Shown: positions 9,593 to 17,785 of the stretch, piece after piece
Numbering within the stretch: position 1 is the first letter of the stretch
Layout: every line of letters starts with the position of its first letter
Assembly (NCBI RefSeq): GCF_001421505.1
Contig: NZ_LMKL01000006.1
Coordinates: forward strand, 186,001 to 250,000
DNA: 64,000 nucleotides
From: Sphingomonas sp. Leaf17
Lineage (GTDB): Bacteria; Pseudomonadota; Alphaproteobacteria; Sphingomonadales; Sphingomonadaceae
Reading direction: 5' to 3'
Notes under the pieces: model-generated
The model's input: the letters and a program-made list of their open reading frames with translations, nothing else
What the model was told of the DNA's origin: nothing
Database searches by the model: none
Made by a program: the position numbers and the translations under genes

Positions 9593-11185
9593 ATGCACGC
9601 CTTCGCCGCGCTTCTCGATTCGCTCATCTACACCCGGTCGCGCAACGCCAAGCTGCGGCTGATCGGCGATTATCTGCGCGCCACGCCTGACCCGGATCGC
9701 GGTTGGGCGATGGCGGCGCTCACCGGCGATCTCGACCTGCCCGGCGTCAAATCGGCGGTCATCAGGGGGCTGATCGAACAGCGGGTCGACCCGGTCCTGT
9801 TCCGCATGAGCCGCGACTATGTCGGCGACACCGCCGAAACCGTCGCGCTGCTGTGGCCGACGCCGGACCCCGCGCCCGCCCTGCCGCCGCTGTCCGTCTC
9901 CGATGTGGTCGATCGGCTGGCGCATCTGTCCCGCGCCGATGCCCCCGGCGCGCTGGCGGCGATGCTTGACCAGTCGGATGCCGAAGAACGCTTTGCCCTG
10001 CTCAAGATGGCGACCGGCGCGCTCCGCGTCGGCGTGTCCGCCCGCCTCGCCAAGCAGGCGCTGGCCGACACGTTCGGGCTGGATGTCGATGCGGTGGAGG
10101 AGGTGTGGCACGGCCTGTCACCGCCCTACGCGACGCTGTTCGACTGGGCGGAGGGGCGCGGGGAGCAGCCGACCCCCGCCGATGTCCCCGTCTTCCGCCC
10201 GTTCATGCTCGCACACCCGCTGGAAAATCTGCGCGTCGATCTGACCGACTATGTCGCGGAATGGAAATGGGACGGCATCCGCGTCCAGATCGTCCACGTC
10301 GCCGGCCAGACCCGCCTCTACAGCCGCACCGGTGACGACGTCACCGCCAGTTTTCCCGACGTCGCCGCCGCCTTCACCGGCATCGGCGCGGTCGATGGCG
10401 AGTTGCTGGTCAAGGGCGCGCATCAGGGCGGCACGCTGGAGGATGGCGGTGGCGCTGCCAGTTTCAACGCGCTGCAACAGCGTCTCGGGCGCAAGACGGT
10501 GTCGGCGAAGATGCTCGCCGACTATCCCGCCTTCGTTCGCCTCTACGACATTCTCGTCGACGGGACCGAGGATCTGCGCGCCTTGCCGTGGACCGAACGC
10601 CGTGTCCGGCTGGAGGCCTTCGTCGCGCGGCTCGACCCCGACCGATTCGACCTGAGCCAGGTCATCGCCGCCACCGATTTCACCGCGCTGGAGGCCGTCC
10701 GCGACGGTGCGCGCGACGCCGCGATCGAGGGGGTGATGCTCAAACGCCGCGATTCGCCCTACGTCACCGGCCGCCGCACCGGCCTGTGGTACAAGTGGAA
10801 GCGCGATCCGCTGACCGCCGATTGCGTGATGATGTACGCGCAGCGCGGCTCCGGCCGGCGATCGAGCTATTATTCCGACTACACCTTCGGTTGCTGGACC
10901 GCGGACGGCGAGTTGCTGCCGGTGGGGAAAGCCTATTCGGGCATCACCGACGAGGAATTGCGGATGCTCGACGGCTTCGTGCGAAAGAACACGCTCAACC
11001 GCTTCGGCCCGGTTCGCGAGGTCGAAAAGTCGCTGGTGCTGGAGATCGCGTTCGATTCGATCCACGAATCGAAACGCCACAAATCCGGCGTCGCCATGCG
11101 CTTCCCCCGGATCGCCCGCATCCGCCTCGACAAGCCGGCGGCCGAGGCCGACCGGATCGACACCTTGACCCGCATGATCGTCTGA
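9593..11185 (+). CDS. ATP-dependent DNA ligase, PP_1105-like
   Basis: This 530-residue ligase has an N-terminal helical domain (about residues 1-190), an adenylation domain with the nucleophilic lysine K225 in EWKWDGIR, further nucleotidyltransferase motifs (YSRTGDD, DGELL, EGVMLKR, YKWKRDP), and a C-terminal OB-fold ending in RFPRIARIR. It belongs to the group of ATP-dependent ligases that in many bacteria are encoded with an exonuclease, a DEXH helicase and a phosphoesterase as a repair cassette. Those partners are not adjacent here: the upstream gene is a divergent membrane phosphoesterase and the downstream one converges after 3 bases. The NAD-dependent replicative ligase would be elsewhere. 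Confidence 0.92.
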   Translation: MHAFAALLDSLIYTRSRNAKLRLIGDYLRATPDPDRGWAMAALTGDLDLPGVKSAVIRGLIEQRVDPVLFRMSRDYVGDTAETVALLWPTPDPAPALPPLSVSDVVDRLAHLSRADAPGALAAMLDQSDAEERFALLKMATGALRVGVSARLAKQALADTFGLDVDAVEEVWHGLSPPYATLFDWAEGRGEQPTPADVPVFRPFMLAHPLENLRVDLTDYVAEWKWDGIRVQIVHVAGQTRLYSRTGDDVTASFPDVAAAFTGIGAVDGELLVKGAHQGGTLEDGGGAASFNALQQRLGRKTVSAKMLADYPAFVRLYDILVDGTEDLRALPWTERRVRLEAFVARLDPDRFDLSQVIAATDFTALEAVRDGARDAAIEGVMLKRRDSPYVTGRRTGLWYKWKRDPLTADCVMMYAQRGSGRRSSYYSDYTFGCWTADGELLPVGKAYSGITDEELRMLDGFVRKNTLNRFGPVREVEKSLVLEIAFDSIHESKRHKSGVAMRFPRIARIRLDKPAAEADRIDTLTRMIV

Positions 11186-11188
11186 CGC

Positions 11189-12301
11189 CTACAGCTTCAC
11201 GATCCAGCCCTGCCGCCGCAGCCACGCCATCGCAGCCCCGATCGCCGCCATGTACAGCAGCACGGGTGCCATCGCCGCGACCGGGGTCGGCAGGACCAGC
11301 ATCAACGGCGCGACGACGGCGTAGAACAGATCCCAGCCGACGACCGAGGCGGTGACCATGTGCAGCGTGTAGGCGGCGACCGCATTGATCCCGAAATCGC
11401 GCGCGGTGGTCGCGGCCCGCCCCGGCTTCCACCCGTCATGATCGACCAACGCGTGCAGGCCGCCGAGCGCCAGCGTCGTCGTGCCGCACGTCGCCAGCAC
11501 GAAGCTGCTCGACCACAGATCCTTCACGATCGGCGACACGAGCGCGGCCAGCAGTCCGCCGGCGATCATCGCCGCGCCGGCCAGCGCCAGTCGCAACGCC
11601 GCCGCTCGCCCACGCGCGACCAGCAGATACGCGCCGACCTCCACCCCGATCAGCCCGTGCGCGATCGCCGGCAACGTCCCCAATACGCCCTCGGGATCAT
11701 AACCCGCCGCGCCCGCGACATAGCGATGACTGCCCAGCAGCCAGCGGTCGACCCACGCGGCGACGTTGCGCCCCGGTAGCATCAGGTCGACCGGCACCCC
11801 GTCCGGCGTCGGCACCAGCAACAGCAGCGCATAGCCGATCAGGATCGCAACGATCAGTCCGACCCGCACCCGCCGACCGCAACCCAGATACAGCAGCGCA
11901 CAGGCGCCGTAGACGAGGCCGATCCGTTGCAGCACGCCGAACGGCCGCCATGCGCCGCTGTCGAAGCGCGCAAACCAGTACAGGTTCGACAACACGACGC
12001 CGAGCAGCACCAGCCGGATGACGCGCCCGCCGATCCGCCGCGCCTGCCCCGGACCGATCCCTCGCGCACCCCGCCCCGCCGCCGCCATCGGCACCGCGAC
12101 GCCCATCATCATCAGAAAGGCCGGAAAGACGAGATCGGCGAGCGTCAGCCCGTTCCAATGTGCATGCAGCAGCCACGGCGGCACCGCCACCTGCCGGTCG
12201 TAATGGATCGCCGCCGCCGAATTGACGAGGATCATCCCCATCACCGCGATACCGCGCAACAGGTCGAGCGACGGAAGGCGTCCGGTCGGATGAGTCGTCA
12301 T
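11189..12301 (-). CDS. HGSNAT/COG4299-like acyltransferase membrane protein
   Basis: The 370-residue polytopic protein starts with RLPSLDLLRGIAVMGMILVN, the signature of the heparan-alpha-glucosaminide N-acetyltransferase-like (COG4299) and related acyltransferase families. The following loop NGLTLADLVFPAFLMMMGVAVP is also typical. About ten membrane helices follow. Eukaryotic HGSNAT moves acetyl groups from acetyl-CoA across the lysosomal membrane; bacterial relatives probably acylate envelope sugars, but the substrate is not known. The gene ends 3 bases from the ligase 3' end. Confidence 0.85.
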   Translation of the reverse strand: MTTHPTGRLPSLDLLRGIAVMGMILVNSAAAIHYDRQVAVPPWLLHAHWNGLTLADLVFPAFLMMMGVAVPMAAAGRGARGIGPGQARRIGGRVIRLVLLGVVLSNLYWFARFDSGAWRPFGVLQRIGLVYGACALLYLGCGRRVRVGLIVAILIGYALLLLVPTPDGVPVDLMLPGRNVAAWVDRWLLGSHRYVAGAAGYDPEGVLGTLPAIAHGLIGVEVGAYLLVARGRAAALRLALAGAAMIAGGLLAALVSPIVKDLWSSSFVLATCGTTTLALGGLHALVDHDGWKPGRAATTARDFGINAVAAYTLHMVTASVVGWDLFYAVVAPLMLVLPTPVAAMAPVLLYMAAIGAAMAWLRRQGWIVKL

Positions 12302-12897
12302 GCGCCTACCCTAGGCCGTTCGCGGACGGGATGCGCAGATTGTTACGGCCGGTGACGCTAAATGCGGCGATGGTCAGATGGTCGTGAACGTCGCCCCGTC
12401 ATTTGGTCGATGGCAGATCCGATCGCGCGAGTTGAAGGAGACGCACCCGCGCCAGCAGAATACCAACCGCACAGCACACAGAATGGCAGATAACGGGCGA
12501 TCTCAGCCCAGGACGTATCGACATCCACCGTCTTTACAGCCGATCCTCGTCGGTTCCTCCGTCATCCAGGGCTTGACCCAGAATCTAGGGCCGTCGCCTG
12601 TGGCTCTGGATCCCGGGTCAAGCCCGGGATGACGATCGCTAAAGACATTGCCGGGATGAATGTCGATCCGCCCAAGGCTTTATCGCGCTTGGCCTCTTGA
12701 GTTGGTCTGAATCGTGCCAGCGCGCGGTCAAGCCGCCCGAAGCATTCCAAGGCGACATAGGCGGGGTGATACAAAAGATGACACATACGCTGAGTGCCTA
12801 TCTGATCATCGCGGCTGGATAAGGCCCTGGATTTTAAACTGATCCAAGGCCCGACATAGCCGATCACCGGCGTGCCGATCCTGCGCGGCATACGCGC
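12302..12897. other. Gene-poor intergenic region
   Basis: About 600 bases lie between the acyltransferase start and the end of the glutaminyl cyclase gene. Apart from the inverted repeat at 12561-12633 I see no gene I can support. One open frame on the minus strand across 12562-12891 ends inside the repeat and has no family signature. The base composition is somewhat less GC-rich than the neighbours, consistent with decayed or noncoding sequence. Confidence 0.5.
12561..12633. repeat. Imperfect long inverted repeat, family C
   Basis: Two 30-base arms (12561-12590 and 12604-12633) share GTCATCC, GGGCTTGACCC and a terminal tract, with a few mismatches. The right arm itself contains a perfect small palindrome CCCGGGTCAAGCCCGGG. 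This is a known type of dispersed proteobacterial intergenic repeat; within the window I see one copy. Confidence 0.7.
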
Positions 12898-13845
12898 TCA
12901 GCGTGGCGGCCACGCGATCTGGAACAGCGACGGCCAGTTCTTGCCCGTCACATACAGTCGGCGCGTTTTTGCGTCCCACGCGATTCCGTTGGCGACTGAA
13001 TCAGGGTCATCCTTCGGCATCGTCGCGGCGATTGCCGACAGGTCGATCCAGCCCTTGACCCGCCCGCTTGCCGGTTCGATCCGCGCGATCCGTGTCGTAC
13101 GCCAGACATTGGCGAGGATTTCACCGTCGACCCATTCGAGTTCGTTGAGATCGCGCACCGGTACACCGTTGGCGGTGACCGTCACCCGCCGCCGTTCGGC
13201 AAAGGTCACGGGGTCGAGGATTCGCAGGATCGGCGTGCCATCGCTGAGGATGAGCGAGGTGGCGTCGTGCGTCAGTCCCCAACCCTCGCCCGGATAGCGA
13301 AAACTGCCGCGATAGCCGAGCGTTGCCCGGTCCCAGCGAAAACCAAGACCCGTCTTCCACGTCACGCTGACAATCTCGTCGCGCCAGTCGACGATGCCCT
13401 CTCCGAACAGCGCCGGGGCAAGCGCCGCTTCGCGCAGCACATGGCCGGTCGCGAGGGTACTGACGCGGATCACCGATCGGCCAAGATTACCCGTGCTTTC
13501 GTACAGCAGCCCGTCTTTGATCAGCAGGCCTTCGGTAAAGGCGTCGGGATCGTGCGGCAGCGTCGCGATCACGCGCGCAGGGATACTGGCAGGAATACTG
13601 GTCGCGAATGCGCGAATGGCGGGGGTGGCACGCACGGGCGTGTCGGATGTGGCCGATGCCGTCACCGCCGGCCGCTGCGCACCGACGACCGCGCGCAGTT
13701 TCAGCGCCGACCCGGCAGAAACGCTGATCGTTGCCAGCGCGAAAGCGACGGGCGGGTGTGCCGCGATCGGAACCGCCGACACACCCAGGATCAGGGGTAG
13801 AATAAAAAAGGGCGCGCGAACCCATCGTCTGCGCGCCCTTTTCAT
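12898..13845 (-). CDS. Glutaminyl-peptide cyclotransferase
   Basis: This 315-residue protein matches the bacterial/plant-type glutaminyl cyclase family (COG3823), a five-bladed beta-propeller that forms N-terminal pyroglutamate on secreted peptides. Landmarks are HDPDAFTEGLL, YESTG, TGLGFRWD, GEGWGLT, LNELEW, ANVWRT and LYVTGKNWP near the end. An arginine-rich N-terminus followed by FFILPLILGVSAVPIAA is a signal peptide, so the enzyme is periplasmic. A low-complexity linker of about 55 residues precedes the propeller. The start codon lies 10 bases after the cold-shock gene stop, and its first codons form the hairpin of an intrinsic terminator. Confidence 0.88.
   Translation of the reverse strand: MKRARRRWVRAPFFILPLILGVSAVPIAAHPPVAFALATISVSAGSALKLRAVVGAQRPAVTASATSDTPVRATPAIRAFATSIPASIPARVIATLPHDPDAFTEGLLIKDGLLYESTGNLGRSVIRVSTLATGHVLREAALAPALFGEGIVDWRDEIVSVTWKTGLGFRWDRATLGYRGSFRYPGEGWGLTHDATSLILSDGTPILRILDPVTFAERRRVTVTANGVPVRDLNELEWVDGEILANVWRTTRIARIEPASGRVKGWIDLSAIAATMPKDDPDSVANGIAWDAKTRRLYVTGKNWPSLFQIAWPPR
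13804..13842 (-). terminator. Intrinsic terminator inside the start of the cyclase gene
   Basis: On the minus strand GGGCGCGC (13838-13831), a 13-base loop and GCGCGCCC (13817-13810) are followed by TTTTTT. It lies just after the cold-shock gene stop, and the hairpin is made by codons 2-14 of the cyclase gene, so the structure is both a terminator and coding sequence. Confidence 0.8.
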
Positions 13846-13855
13846 GGTCGTCGGT

Positions 13856-14725
13856 TCAGCTTGCGCCGTTCAGATTCACCGCCGCCATCTTGCCACGACG
13901 ATCGACTTCCAGCTCGAACTCAAGCCGGTCGCCTTCGTTCAGCGACGCCATGCCGGCACGCTCGACCGCCGAAATGTGCACGAATGCATCAGGCTGGCCA
14001 TCGTCGCGCTGAATGAAGCCGAAGCCCTTCATCGCGTTGAAGAACTTGACGGTGCCCGTCGCCTTTTCACCGGTCAGCTGACGCTGCGCGCCGCCGGCCT
14101 GTGCGCCACCCATCGGACCACGCGAGTCGCGCGGTGCGTCACGCGAATCGCGCGGCGCATCACGGTCACGCGGCGGACCGCGGTCGGTGACAGCCATCGG
14201 CTCGCCGTCGATCTTCAGCTCGGTCGCCGAAATGCGGCCACCGCGATCGACCAGCGTGAAGCCCATCGGCTGACCTTCGGCCAGACCGGTCAGGCCGGCC
14301 TGCTCGACCGCGCTGATGTGAACGAACACGTCCTCGCCGCCGTCATCACGCACGACAAAGCCGAAACCCTTCTGCGCGTTGAAGAACTTGACGACACCCG
14401 TGCCCTCGCCGACGACCTGGGGGGGCATGCCGCGACCGGCACCGCCGCCGCCGCCACTAAAGCCGCCGCCACCGCCGCCGCCGCGATAACCACCGCCGCC
14501 GCCGCCGCCGCCGAAGCCGCCGCGATCACCGCCGCCGCCACCATAGCTGCTGCCGCCGCCGAAGCCGCCACGATCGCCGCCGCCATAGCTGCTGCCACCG
14601 CCGAATCCACCGCCGCCGCCATAGCTGCTGCCGCCGCCGAAATCGTCGCTGCCGCCACCGAAGCTATCGCGCTTGTCGCGCCCGCGTCCGCCACGATTGC
14701 CGCGGCCACCCTTGTCGAAACCCAT
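13856..14725 (-). CDS. Double cold-shock-domain protein with glycine-rich N-terminus
   Basis: The 289-residue protein starts MGFDKGGRGN and has three parts. Residues 1-100 are a glycine-rich tract of RGG, GGSSYGGG and GGFGGG units. Residues about 108-172 and 222-287 are two cold-shock domains with RNP1 (KGFGFV at 119-124; KGFGFI at 233-238) and RNP2 (VFVHI; AFVHI). The linker contains repeats of RDAPRDSR. Cold-shock domains bind single-stranded RNA/DNA and melt structure. Double-CSD proteins are common in alphaproteobacteria; the RGG-like tail resembles eukaryotic hnRNP-type disordered regions. The gene is followed by an intrinsic terminator and the cyclase gene. Confidence 0.9.
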   Translation of the reverse strand: MGFDKGGRGNRGGRGRDKRDSFGGGSDDFGGGSSYGGGGGFGGGSSYGGGDRGGFGGGSSYGGGGGDRGGFGGGGGGGGYRGGGGGGGFSGGGGGAGRGMPPQVVGEGTGVVKFFNAQKGFGFVVRDDGGEDVFVHISAVEQAGLTGLAEGQPMGFTLVDRGGRISATELKIDGEPMAVTDRGPPRDRDAPRDSRDAPRDSRGPMGGAQAGGAQRQLTGEKATGTVKFFNAMKGFGFIQRDDGQPDAFVHISAVERAGMASLNEGDRLEFELEVDRRGKMAAVNLNGAS

Positions 14726-15009
14726 AAGCCCTGTTCGTCTTCCCGGTTCGCCCATGAAATCAGCAAAACCTGAACGCCGGGCGACGAACGCAGGTCCTTG
14801 GACGCCAAACCTTTTGCGCCACTTCATATCCATAGCGCACTTTATCGGCCCTCGCGAACAGATTCGTCGCACGCCGGCACCGGCTCGCGTCGATACTGGC
14901 CGAATTGTGGCCTTGGCGGCACACTTGCGCCCCGTTCCGACGACCGGACGGTGTCTGCCATCGCGCATTGGCATTGAGCGCACGCCCCCGCTTCGCTACG
15001 GCACATGGC

Positions 15010-15627
15010 ATGACCGTATATCTGCACGAAGAAGATCTGCCCGTCGACACGTTCGGCCCGGGCGACATCGCCGTCGACACCGAGACGATGGGCCTGCTGA
15101 CCCCGCGCGATCGGCTGTGCGTCGTCCAGCTGTCCGACGGCGGTCCCGACGAACATCTCGTGCGGTTCGCCCCCGACAGCGATTACGCGGCACCCAACCT
15201 GCGCGCGCTGCTGGAGGATCCGGCCCGGGTGAAACTCTATCATTTCGGCCGGTTCGACCTGGCGGCGATCGATCATTATCTCGGCGTCACCGCGGCCCCG
15301 GTCTATTGCACCAAGATCGCGTCGCGGCTGGTGCGCACCTACACCGACCGCCACGGCCTGAAGGAACTGGTGCGCGAGCTGCTGGGGCAGGAACTGTCCA
15401 AGGCGCAGCAGTCGTCGGACTGGGGATCGCCCGTCCTGTCCGATGCGCAGAAGGAATATGCCGCGTCCGACGTGCGCTATCTGCACCGCCTGCGCGACGA
15501 GCTGAACCGCCGCCTGAAGCGCGAGGGGCGCATGGACATGGCACAGGCGTGCTTCGATTTCCTGCCGACCCGCGCCGCGCTCGATCTGGCCGGCTGGCCC
15601 GAGGTCGATATCTTTGCGCATATGTAA
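15010..15627 (+). CDS. Ribonuclease D-type 3'-5' exonuclease
   Basis: This 205-residue protein consists only of the DEDDy exonuclease domain: D23 and E25 in AVDTETMG, D83 in HFGRFDLAAI, and Y150/D154 in EYAASDVRYL. E. coli RNase D is longer, with C-terminal HRDC domains; the short form is usual in alphaproteobacteria. It is expected to trim the 3' ends of tRNA precursors and other small RNAs. The start at 15010 gives MTVYLHEEDLP. The gene lies 22 bases upstream of lptC, so it may be the first gene of the lpt transcript. Confidence 0.9.
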   Translation: MTVYLHEEDLPVDTFGPGDIAVDTETMGLLTPRDRLCVVQLSDGGPDEHLVRFAPDSDYAAPNLRALLEDPARVKLYHFGRFDLAAIDHYLGVTAAPVYCTKIASRLVRTYTDRHGLKELVRELLGQELSKAQQSSDWGSPVLSDAQKEYAASDVRYLHRLRDELNRRLKREGRMDMAQACFDFLPTRAALDLAGWPEVDIFAHM

Positions 15628-15649
15628 TCCTTTGCCCTAAGGCCGGCCC

Positions 15650-16288
15650 ATGTCCGAAACTGCCCGTATCGTTCGTTCGCACCGCCAGGTCTGGGCTGCG
15701 CCCGGCAGCCGCCACGACCGGCTGATCGGGACGCTGCGCTTCGCCCTGCCCGCCGCGATCGGCGTGCTGGCGGCGTTTCTGGTCATGGCCCCGCTGACCG
15801 CCAGCGGTGACGTGTCGTTCGTGCTCGACAAGAACAAGGTCGAGGTCGCCAAGGAGCGGATGAAGATCCAGGCGGCGCAGTACCGGGGCGAGGACGGCAA
15901 GGGTCAGCGATTCTCGCTGTCGGCCGGCTCCGCGATCCAGAAAAGCTCGGCCGAACCGATCGTCCAGCTGAACGCGCTGGCAGCCCTGATCCAGCTGACC
16001 GACGGCCCCGCCCAGATCAAGGCGGATACCGGCCGCTACGACATGGACAGCGAACAGGTGAAGATCGACGGCCCGGTCAACGTCACCGCCGCCAACGGTT
16101 ACCGGCTCGACACCAGCAACGCCATCGTCGACCTGAAGACGCGCCAGATGCGCAGCGGCGGGGTCGCGACCGGCACCGTGCCGCAGGGGACGTTCCGCGC
16201 CGACGCGATGCGCGCCGACCTGGAAGCCCGCACTGTAACGCTGGACGGCAATGCCCGCTTGCGGATTGACCCGCGACGCACGAAATAG
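15650..16288 (+). CDS. lptC: LPS export protein LptC
   Basis: The 212-residue product has a single N-terminal membrane helix (about 25-46) and a periplasmic beta-jellyroll of the LptC/OstA-like type, with GSAIQKSS and DSEQVKIDGPVNVTAANGYRLDT as typical repeated strand segments. In the Lpt machine LptC sits on the inner-membrane LptB2FG complex and passes lipopolysaccharide to LptA. Genes for LptA and LptB follow immediately, which makes the call secure despite the low conservation of the family. Confidence 0.9.
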   Translation: MSETARIVRSHRQVWAAPGSRHDRLIGTLRFALPAAIGVLAAFLVMAPLTASGDVSFVLDKNKVEVAKERMKIQAAQYRGEDGKGQRFSLSAGSAIQKSSAEPIVQLNALAALIQLTDGPAQIKADTGRYDMDSEQVKIDGPVNVTAANGYRLDTSNAIVDLKTRQMRSGGVATGTVPQGTFRADAMRADLEARTVTLDGNARLRIDPRRTK

Positions 16289-16293
16289 CCGCC

Positions 16294-16869
16294 ATGCGCT
16301 TGCCCCTTCTCCACCTCGCCCTGCTTGCTTCGGCATCGCTCCTGTCGACGCTGCCGTTCGCGGTCCCGGCATCGGCGCAGGCGCGCCATGATTCGAACGC
16401 GCCGATCGATTTCGGCGCCGATCACATCGAATTGCAGGACAAGGCGGCGCGCGCGGTGCTCAGCGGCAACGTCGCGGTGCGGCAGGGAACGATGACGCTG
16501 AACGCCGCGCGGATGACGGTGGCCTATACCGGTCAGGTCATCGGCGGCAGTCCGCAGGTGTCGCGACTCGACGCATCGGGCAGCGTCGTCGTGAAGCGCC
16601 CGACCCAGACCGCGCGCAGCCAGTACGCGGTCTATGACCTCAATCGCCGCGTCATCACCATGCTGGGCGGCGTCACGCTGACCCAGAACGGCAACACCGT
16701 GAGCGGCGGTCGGCTGACGCTGAATCTTGATACCGACCGCGCCGTCATCGACGGGTCGTCGGTCGCCGGCGGCGGCACGTCAGGCGGCACGGTCGATCCG
16801 GGTGCGGGCACCGTTACCCAGCGCGGCGGCCGCGTGACCGGCACCTTCTCGGTGCCCAAACGCAACTGA
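16294..16869 (+). CDS. lptA: LPS transport periplasmic protein LptA
   Basis: This 191-residue protein has a cleavable signal peptide (roughly 1-29, ending AVPASAQA) and an OstA/LptA domain. The ADHIELQDKAARAVLSGNVAVRQGTMTL segment is the classic start of that beta-jellyroll, and GGVTLTQNGNTVSGGRLTLNLDT the second block. LptA polymerises into the periplasmic bridge that carries LPS from LptC to LptD. A short glycine/threonine-rich region precedes the C-terminus. It starts 5 bases after lptC. Confidence 0.92.
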   Translation: MRLPLLHLALLASASLLSTLPFAVPASAQARHDSNAPIDFGADHIELQDKAARAVLSGNVAVRQGTMTLNAARMTVAYTGQVIGGSPQVSRLDASGSVVVKRPTQTARSQYAVYDLNRRVITMLGGVTLTQNGNTVSGGRLTLNLDTDRAVIDGSSVAGGGTSGGTVDPGAGTVTQRGGRVTGTFSVPKRN

Positions 16870-16956
16870 GCCGATCCGCCGGGCATCACGGCGAACATGC
16901 ATGTTTCCTGCCAGACGCAGTTGCGGTAACGACACCGCAATCCATTCCTGCAAGGC

Positions 16957-17763
16957 ATGACATCCATGGACGCCCCAACGCTCGACATTCCTGACATCGG
17001 CCCCGTCCCGATGGCTGAACCGATCGTCGAGGCACCGGTCATGGATGGGCTTCAGGTCGTGTCGATCGCCAAGTCCTATGACAAGCGCACCGTCCTGACC
17101 GATGTATCGGTGTCGGTCGGCAAGGGCGAGGTCGTCGGCCTGCTCGGCCCCAACGGCGCGGGCAAGACGACCTGCTTCTATTCGGTGATGGGTCTGGTGA
17201 AGCCCGATTCGGGCCGGATCATGCTCGATGGCGACGACATTACCGGCCTGCCGATGTATCGCCGCGCCATTCTGGGCCTTGGCTATCTGCCGCAGGAAAC
17301 CTCGATCTTTCGCGGACTGACGATCGAGAAGAACATCCTCACCGTCCTCGAACTGTCCGAACCGGACGTCGCCGCGCGCGCGGCCAAGCTGGAAACCCTG
17401 CTCGATGAATTCGGCCTCACCCGCCTGCGCGACGCGCCGGCGATGGCGCTGTCGGGCGGCGAGCGTCGCCGCGCAGAGATCGCCCGCGCGCTGGCCGCCA
17501 ATCCGTCGATCATCCTGCTCGACGAACCGTTCGCCGGCATCGATCCGATCTCCATCGCCGACATCCGCGACCTGGTGTGCCAGTTGAAGCAGCGCGGCAT
17601 CGGCGTGCTCATCACCGACCACAATGTCCGCGAGACGCTGGACATCGTCGACCGCGCCTACATCATCTATGACGGCCGCGTGCTGTTCACCGGCTCGCCC
17701 GCCGAACTGGTCGCCGACGCCAATGTCCGCCGCCTGTATCTGGGCGAGGGCTTCTCGCTCTGA
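16957..17763 (+). CDS. lptB: LPS export ABC transporter ATPase LptB
   Basis: The 268-residue ATPase has Walker A GPNGAGKTT (64-72), the LptB-type Q-loop YLPQETSIFRGLT, signature LSGGERRR, Walker B IILLDEPFAG and the switch histidine in ITDHNVRETL. LptB dimers drive lipopolysaccharide extraction through LptFG; lptF and lptG are not in this window. There is an extra N-terminal tail of about 30 residues compared with E. coli LptB. A second ATG three codons in is an equally plausible start, better spaced from an AAGG sequence. Confidence 0.95.
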   Translation: MTSMDAPTLDIPDIGPVPMAEPIVEAPVMDGLQVVSIAKSYDKRTVLTDVSVSVGKGEVVGLLGPNGAGKTTCFYSVMGLVKPDSGRIMLDGDDITGLPMYRRAILGLGYLPQETSIFRGLTIEKNILTVLELSEPDVAARAAKLETLLDEFGLTRLRDAPAMALSGGERRRAEIARALAANPSIILLDEPFAGIDPISIADIRDLVCQLKQRGIGVLITDHNVRETLDIVDRAYIIYDGRVLFTGSPAELVADANVRRLYLGEGFSL

Positions 17764-17785
17764 CCATGACGTCACCGCCCACCCC

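Noticed and set aside
12562..12891. Possible 109-residue protein in the gene-poor gap
   Set aside because: Its C-terminal part is the translated inverted repeat and the rest has no family signature or good start.
14290..14808. An alanine-rich frame in the glycine-rich part of the cold-shock gene
   Set aside because: It is the shifted reading of the GGC/GGT repeat; the real frame gives coherent RGG units and two cold-shock domains.
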